Positions 20,611-25,263 of a stretch of DNA of 25,263 bases are shown here, piece after piece (positions within the stretch are counted from its first letter, which is position 1; each line of letters starts with the position of its first letter). Below the pieces are notes generated by a model, which was not told the origin of the DNA, did no database searches, and saw only the letters and a list, made by a program, of their open reading frames with translations. Both the position numbers and the translations under genes were made by a program. The stretch lies in the NCBI GenBank assembly GCA_026770585.1, contig MU646605.1, forward strand, positions 427,113 through 452,375. Reading direction: 5' to 3'. This stretch comes from Baffinella frigidus. Its lineage: Eukaryota; Cryptophyceae; Cryptomonadales; Baffinellaceae.

Positions 20611-20988
20611 GGTCCTTTAGGTTTTAATTTCTCCCAACATACGCCAACGGCACGCCGTTCCGTACAAAGGACTGCAAAGAAAGCATGTTTGCTTTCGGAC
20701 CGCGTTTCGCTCTCCAGTGAAGAGGCTCGTGAAGAGGGGATACAGGGTGGCTCTGTTGGGGTGGGTGAAGGAATGCGATATCGCTCCCATGCTCACTTAC
20801 ACGCACCGAACCCCAGTCAGCCTCCTTTGAGGCTCATGGTATCCCATGGTTGAAGTTTAAGAGCTTCAATCACAAACACTTTACAAGGTAAGAGGGATTG
20901 TTTGGGGGTGTGAGGTGAACCAAAGATGAAAGCAAAGAAATGTGGTTGAGTAGGGGTTTCCCCCAATGTACGGACGTCAGAAAAGTGC
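20608..20988 (-). repeat. Inverted large repeat R3, minus copy
   Basis: Reverse-complement counterpart of 18131-18500. It runs from CCTTTAGGTTTTAATTTCTCC through GAGGCTCGTGAAGAGGGGAT and GAAGTTTAAGAGCTTCAATC to CCAATGTACGGACGTCAG. The two copies enclose about 2.1 kb. Confidence 0.7.
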
Positions 20989-21020
20989 AAGGCAATTCAA
21001 GCGTGAGAAACAAACTTCCT

Positions 21021-21275
21021 TAAACCCGAAACCCGAAACCTGAAACCTGAAACCCGAAACCGAAACCTTGAACCCGAAACATTAAACCCTAAGCCCAAAA
21101 CCCTAAACCCTAAACCCTGACCTCCAAACCCTAAACCCTAAACCCTTCACCACTCAACACTAGACCCGAAACCTTAACCCTAAACTTTAAACTCTAAACC
21201 CTAAACCCTCATCCTAAACCCTAATCCCCAAACCCTGAACCCTCAACCGGATTGAGTCAACCCTAAACCCATGAA
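21021..21275 (+). repeat. Telomere-like array (CCCGAAA then CCCTAAA)
   Basis: Begins with CCCGAAA/CCTGAAA units and changes to CCCTAAA. An open stretch after it (about 21520-21632, GDEGAVTRTQSSRSRRWDTA) is too short to call. Otherwise 21276-22400 shows no gene: it holds a copy of one arm of the 13399 foldback at about 21463 and the foldback at 21959. Confidence 0.85.
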
Positions 21276-21958
21276 ATCCAACACTCGGAGTTGTCCTTTT
21301 CCCCGAAAGAGGGATGTTCGCTCCTTGTTCTCTGTTTCTGGTGGAAAGGCTCCGCTGGGGCGCTAGAGACACACGGAGACATCGTGTGCGAGTCAGGCTT
21401 CACTGGAGGAAAACAGGGGTCCGCACGTGCCGGGGGCTTATATCACCTTATGTGGACTTGGCTGTGTAAAGTCACTCCGGTCATTCTACACGGGGTAGTA
21501 TCCCCAGACCTGAGCCGGCCTGTGCCCACTGCCCCTGCGTTCGAAGGCGACGAAGGAGCTGTGACGCGCACGCAGAGCAGCAGGAGCAGGCGATGGGACA
21601 CGGCTGAGGAGATGTATCACCAGCAGCTGTAGCGAAGCGAAGGGAGTGCCAGCTAGATGCAGCAGAGACGCACGTCTACAGGAACACAGTATGGAATTTA
21701 CTGGATACCGAACCTACCGAACCCGCTCTCGCGAGCTGGGTTTAGCCAACTCACCCCCAAAACTACGCCAACAAGAGCCTCAGGGCAAACAGCCGCACCT
21801 CATAACCTAAAGGGTGCCTTCTTTGAGAGAGAGAGAGATCTTTAGGAGTCGTCGGGATTAGCGCTTTACAAAGTCTGCTCCTGCGGCGGGCTCGTCCGAG
21901 GTCTTTTTTTTCTGGTTCGATACATTTATGGCAATCGAGAGACCGGATTTGCCCCATT

Positions 21959-22030
21959 GTTTTAATTTAGTACCAGATGGAGGTCAAATCTTGCGTTTAG
22001 TCAACCCTTTTGGTACTAATTTAAGAAAAC
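21959..22030. repeat. Foldback element
   Basis: GTTTTAATTTAGTACCA (21958-21974) and TGGTACTAATTTAAGAAAAC (22011-22030) are imperfect inverted repeats around a ~36-base centre. It is AT-rich. Confidence 0.6.
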
Positions 22031-22400
22031 AGACATCGACCGATGTTGCGGTACCCGTGTTCTTATCTCTTAAGTGGCGAGGTGGTCAAAATTGACCTCC
22101 AGGAGGTCCTAGACAGGTCCTAGGGCCCTACGATAGGGCATATGAGCCTACTCGCCACGTGAGTGATAGCCCAGATACCCCTGTACGTGCATCTACTTTG
22201 GCGTCCTCATAACCGTGCGTCCTTATGTGCCCTTAGAACCTAGATAACCACACACCCCTGATCCTACAGGTCTAGTTTCTGTGAGAGCGGGCACAGCACG
22301 GTGCGTGCACAGACGACACTCTACCACTCTACCACTCTCTTTCAGGCGCAGGGAAACTGAATCTGTTGCCAGATTCTAAAAGAAAAATACCGTTCCCCGG

Positions 22401-22610
22401 ATGAATTCTGAGTACCGGATGGACCTCATGGGAACAGTGGTCACGTCCAGCACTATACATGATGAACGGCCCGCAGTAGATGTTGATGCAGACCGCTTTT
22501 CCGCCCTCTATCCTGACTATCGCAGCAGTGGCGCTGCCGGCACAACAGCAAATGGCGGAACCTCGTTCAGACACGTGTGCTCGCATTTCACGCCTGGGCT
22601 TCACCCATGA
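22401..22610 (+). CDS. Possible small exon (doubtful)
   Basis: ATG-initiated open frame of 69 codons with ordinary composition (MNSEYRMDLMGTVVTSSTIH, then DADRFSALYPDYRSSG). A good acceptor, CTCTCTTTCAG, lies at 22345. No partner exon or family was found. It overlaps the likely 3' end of the minus-strand gene at 22707, which counts against it. Confidence 0.25.
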   Translation: MNSEYRMDLMGTVVTSSTIHDERPAVDVDADRFSALYPDYRSSGAAGTTANGGTSFRHVCSHFTPGLHP

Positions 22611-22706
22611 CACGCGCCACCACACAATCGAATCAGGAGGGCCTCGGCGCGCTGCCAGACCGCCCCCCCGCCCCCCCCGCTCCAGGGAACAACCGCTACA
22701 GGTTGC

Positions 22707-23547
22707 TCACTTGTTCCAGAAGTCGTCCCACCGGTGCACCTTCTTCGCCTGCACCTTGGCGCGCGCCCGGTTGCTGTGCACGTTGTCGGTCTCCTGCTCC
22801 ACGCCACCAACTCCCGGTCACTGACTGGCTGTCTCTGTTACATTACGGGACGCGTCAGGGGAGCGAGCTGCCTGCAACCACTGACTTACTAGGACCGCGT
22901 CTCGGCTCAAGCCAAAGCAGCTCCACAAACAAATGAGGTCCTCCGAACAATCCGTCCTCAGCACGCACGGCGTTGGCAGTTCCCTTTAGAAGGGCGTACG
23001 CCCTAGGTCGTACGCCCTTAGAAGGGCGTACGCCCTAGGTCTGCACCAACCCAAGCTCGCCCACAGGCTGCGCCAGCCCCTCAGGCTCCAGTCTTTCGCC
23101 GACCAGACCGAAACTGACCCTCTATAACCAGGGCAAGACCCTGCGTCACACATGTGGCTCGTGATGCCGAGCAGAGGGAGCAAGTTGTGCACTTGCCCTG
23201 CAGTGGTTGCGTCGTCACACAGCAGTGGTGGAGAAAAGGGAGAGGTGTCGCAAGACCAGGACGTCGACGGGCCAGACCAAGGTTGTCTGGCCCAGTCATA
23301 TAGGCGCCTGAAGTGGCTACCGTCCCCAGAAGAGCGCTGTAAGGCAGCCTGCAGCTGCGAATACGCGAAGAGCCATCGCGGAGAAAGAGGGCTGTGCGAG
23401 TTGACAAGGAAGTCGATCGCCTGGGACGTTGGGGGTGGGGGGAGAACGCACGTTGGCGAGCCTGGCCACGCCCGCCGGCATCGTCTTCGCCTTGAGAGTG
23501 CCGAAGATGCTTGGAGGCGCGTTCTCGTTCCACAGGCGCTGGAGCAT
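22707..23547 (-). CDS. Multi-exon protein of unknown function
   Basis: Exons seen on the minus strand: 23547-23452 (MLQRLWNENAPPSIFGTLKA plus KTMPAGVARLAN, donor GTGCGT); 23420-23321 (AIDFLVNSHSPLSPRWLFAY plus SQLQAALQRSSGD, donor GTAGCC); 23121-23047 (RVSFGLVGERLEPEGLAQPV plus GELGL, acceptor GGTTATAG); 22793-22707 (ETDNVHSNRARAKVQAKKVH plus RWDDFWNK, stop TGA). The first two join in phase 0. The second ends in phase 1, so one exon or a different donor is missing before 23121; its frame stays open well past 23321. The last exon is basic and ends in an aromatic, acidic tail. I recognise no family. The 5' end faces the gene at 23943. Confidence 0.5.
22988..23040. repeat. Nested palindromes GGGCGTACGCCC
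   Basis: AGAAGGGCGTACGCCCTAGG occurs twice in direct repeat with its own inverted form between, so the block can form several alternative hairpins. It lies within an intron of the minus-strand gene. Confidence 0.75.
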
Positions 23548-23942
23548 CGTGGACCGGCTGGGAAGCAACGGCTCCAAGGGTCGGATTCAATTTGATTTGA
23601 TTTGGGATCCCTCGTGGTTCAAATCGAGGGTGGAGATTCAGCCATTCCGAGGGCCAGCGCTTCGGATTCGACGCTCTAGCAGGGGGAAACAGCTCATCGA
23701 GCCTCGATTTTGCCCCCAACGTTTGTGCCCCCAGTGACGAGTCCCAGTGACGTTAGTCTGGTGGGCGGCGCTCTGGCTCCTTCGGTGGATTCGTTTGGGG
23801 CAGGAAAGATGTGGAGGGTGAGCAGGCACCGGCGCCACGTTGCCGAGGAAGAAGTCGCTGGCACGCGTGCATCACACAGCCGTCGTTGGGCGATTTGCTA
23901 AATTTAGGCCTGGAATTCGCGTAGGACCGAGAGGGAGAGGCG
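23548..23942. promoter_or_regulatory. Presumed bidirectional promoter region
   Basis: The 395 bases between the first ATG of the minus-strand gene and that of the plus-strand gene should hold both promoters. One ATTTGATTTGATTT unit of the palindromic satellite lies at about 23588-23602, and CCCAGTGACG is repeated at 23731-23750. No TATA box or other defined motif was recognised; the call rests on gene orientation. Confidence 0.4.
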
Positions 23943-25196
23943 ATGAGCATCCGCCCGCTCAGCGCACAGCTGCGGCCTCTCACCCCGAGCTCAAAGCAGC
24001 GCCCGCTCACAGCGACGCCCTCCACGTCTGGAACTGGCAACGATTCGCCGTCTGTGTTCGAGGAATTGGAGGAGGTCGACGAGAGAGAGGACAAGGAACA
24101 GGAACTGAAGCGTGCGAAAGAGGCGGAGAGGCAGCGATTGTCGCGGGAGTGTATTGTTTCGACGCGCACCCGCGATGGCTTGGTAAATTCTCGCCGCCCC
24201 CTCGCTCTTTTCCACAACAGCACATCAATGTCTGTGACTGACGGCCAGCGGGCCTGTGAACTGACGCAATCGCATGCAGCACAACTGTTCCCCCAATAAT
24301 ATGGGGGCTTTCCCCCCAGGAATATAGGGCTGTTGCCCCATGAATATAGGGGCTGTTCCCCCAGGATCATAGGGGCGGTTTCCCCAGGAATATAGGGGTT
24401 GTTTCCCTAGGAACACATGGCTGTTCTCCCAGGAACTTAGGGGTTGTTTCACCAGGAACGTAGGGTCTTTTGACCGAGGAGTAGAGGGGTTGTTTCCCCA
24501 GGAACACATGGGCTGTTTCCCCAGGAAGATAGGAGCTGAACAGCGCACATGAATGTCGGGTTTCTGACGGCAAGCGGGCGGGGGGTCGCCTTGCAGGCGC
24601 GGGCAACGTTCGGCTCGCAGTACACCTCGCACGTGGATGGGCGGTATCAGGGGCGTGACCTGCAAACCGGGTTCCGCACTCCGCACGGCGTCGACTACAT
24701 CTCAGGTCTGTCGCAGTGCTATCTTTGCCAACCCCTTCCAACTCCCAGTTCCCGCGCGGGGCGTTTTTCCACGAGTCGGAGGCTGGTTCACTGAACCATT
24801 CTGATTTTTCTCAGTTGGGGGCCAAGTGGCAACGCACTCGGGAAGCGACATCCAGCGCGTCATCAACCCGGACTTCAACCCCAAGACCAAGCCCCTCGAA
24901 AAGATCCAGGTCTCGCCACACCCGCCGCTCCCTCCCACGCTTACCGTCGCGCTCTAGAAACCGTGCCGAATTGCCTAGGCAGTCTTGGCCGGGGTTGCCT
25001 TCTGTTTTGCAAGATCCTCTGAGATCAGTGTCCTTCCCGCTGCTGCTGATTCAAAGCATGCCCTCTCACGCTCTTCATTCGGCAGATGACGCTAGGGCAA
25101 ACGTACGAGCCAGCGGGGTCGTACAAGACAGACTACCTTCAGGTGGCGCTCCTCCGGTTACTGGAGCAGACCCCCAAACGCCAGCTGATCCTCACG
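23943..25196 (+). CDS. Multi-exon protein of unknown function (3' partial)
   Basis: Exons 23943-24182, 24597-24705, 24815-24909 and 25086-25196 give 185 residues before the window ends, with phases 0, 1, 0, 0 all consistent and donors GTAAAT, GTCTGT, GTCTCG and GTGCGC. The N-terminus MSIRPLSAQLRPLTPSSKQR is Ser/Thr/Pro-rich. A charged helix with EELEEVDEREDKEQELKRAK follows, then a globular-looking part with FGSQYTSHVDGRYQGRDL, SVGGQVATHSGSDIQRVINP and MTLGQTYEPAGSYKTDYLQV, ending LLEQTPKRQLILT. An alternative acceptor at 24620 would drop eight residues. No family was recognised. RPLSA and RPLTP resemble the RPxSA motifs of the gene ending at 10399. Confidence 0.6.
24291..24536 (+). repeat. 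23-bp minisatellite in intron 1
   Basis: About ten units with consensus AGGAATATAGGGG..TGTTTCCCC, 22-24 bases each. Each unit has GGGG and CCCC arms around a short TGTTT loop. It fills most of the 414-base intron 24183-24596. Confidence 0.85.
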
Positions 25197-25204
25197 GTGC
25201 GCTC

Positions 25205-25207
<3 letters not shown>

Positions 25208-25263
<56 letters not shown>
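25208..25263. repeat. Poly-C run at the window edge
   Basis: Fifty-six consecutive C follow GCTCCTG, a dozen bases after the last donor. It may be a true homopolymer but is more likely an assembly or base-calling artefact at a contig end. Confidence 0.8.

Noticed and set aside
21291-21632. Plus-strand frame of 113 codons
   Set aside because: It runs through repeat-derived DNA, including a copy of the 13399 foldback arm. Only the last 30 codons look plausible and no splice acceptor supports them.
22900-22920. Resemblance of GGCTCAAGCC to the end of the dinoflagellate spliced leader
   Set aside because: Only about eight bases match and the rest of the leader is absent.
23608-23635. tRNA-like TGGTTCAAATC near 23614
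   Set aside because: The bases on either side cannot form a T-arm stem, and no acceptor or anticodon arm fits.
24291-24536. CRISPR-like array of short palindromic repeats
   Set aside because: Units are contiguous without unique spacers, the repeats vary, and the site is an intron of a eukaryotic gene.

Overview
The window is nuclear DNA of a eukaryote, most likely an alga. Short exons are separated by introns of 30 to 800 bases, reading phases match across splice junctions, and there are no bacterial operons, rRNA or tRNA. Many arrays of CCCTAAA, the plant/algal/alveolate telomere unit, lie inside the window. Most splice donors read GTGCG, a pattern I associate with GC-rich green algae, and the one recognisable enzyme belongs to a plant-type family. 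A green alga is therefore my first guess; a dinoflagellate or chromerid is not excluded. Most long open frames in the GC-rich parts are antisense or random, so genes were built from splice sites, phase continuity and protein character.

Layout. (1) 1-1370: no gene seen; one foldback and two MITE-like elements. (2) 1371-10399, plus strand: exons of a coiled-coil protein whose start lies upstream or was not found. The tail carries RP[T/A]SA motifs and the stop is at 10397-10399. Introns are inflated by telomere-like arrays and tandem copies of exon edges. (3) 10400-12504: intergenic space between two convergent genes, with a foldback element and a diverged ~600-700 bp tandem duplication. (4) 12505-17379, minus strand: a nine-exon HhH-GPD DNA glycosylase of the endonuclease III superfamily, preceded by a low-complexity N-terminus with sumoylation-like motifs. 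Its introns host three copies of one MITE family, a second MITE-like family, a decayed exon copy and three telomere-like tracts. (5) 17380-22700: AT-rich, repeat-dominated DNA with four telomere-like arrays, an inverted pair of ~370 bp repeats and a palindromic satellite; no convincing gene. (6) 22707-23547 (minus) and 23943-25196 (plus, running off the end): a head-to-head pair of multi-exon genes of unknown function separated by about 395 bases. The window ends in a run of 56 C.

The most striking signal is that telomere-type repeats form much of several introns. In every gene where direction can be read, the C-rich strand is the sense strand. The arrays flip orientation with the gene, each array has its own dominant variant unit, and several end almost at the 3' splice site. 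The second is a MITE family with CTAG...CTAG-type ends and apparent 5-bp target duplications. No complete new functional system was recognised. All exon calls were made by eye and need transcript support.
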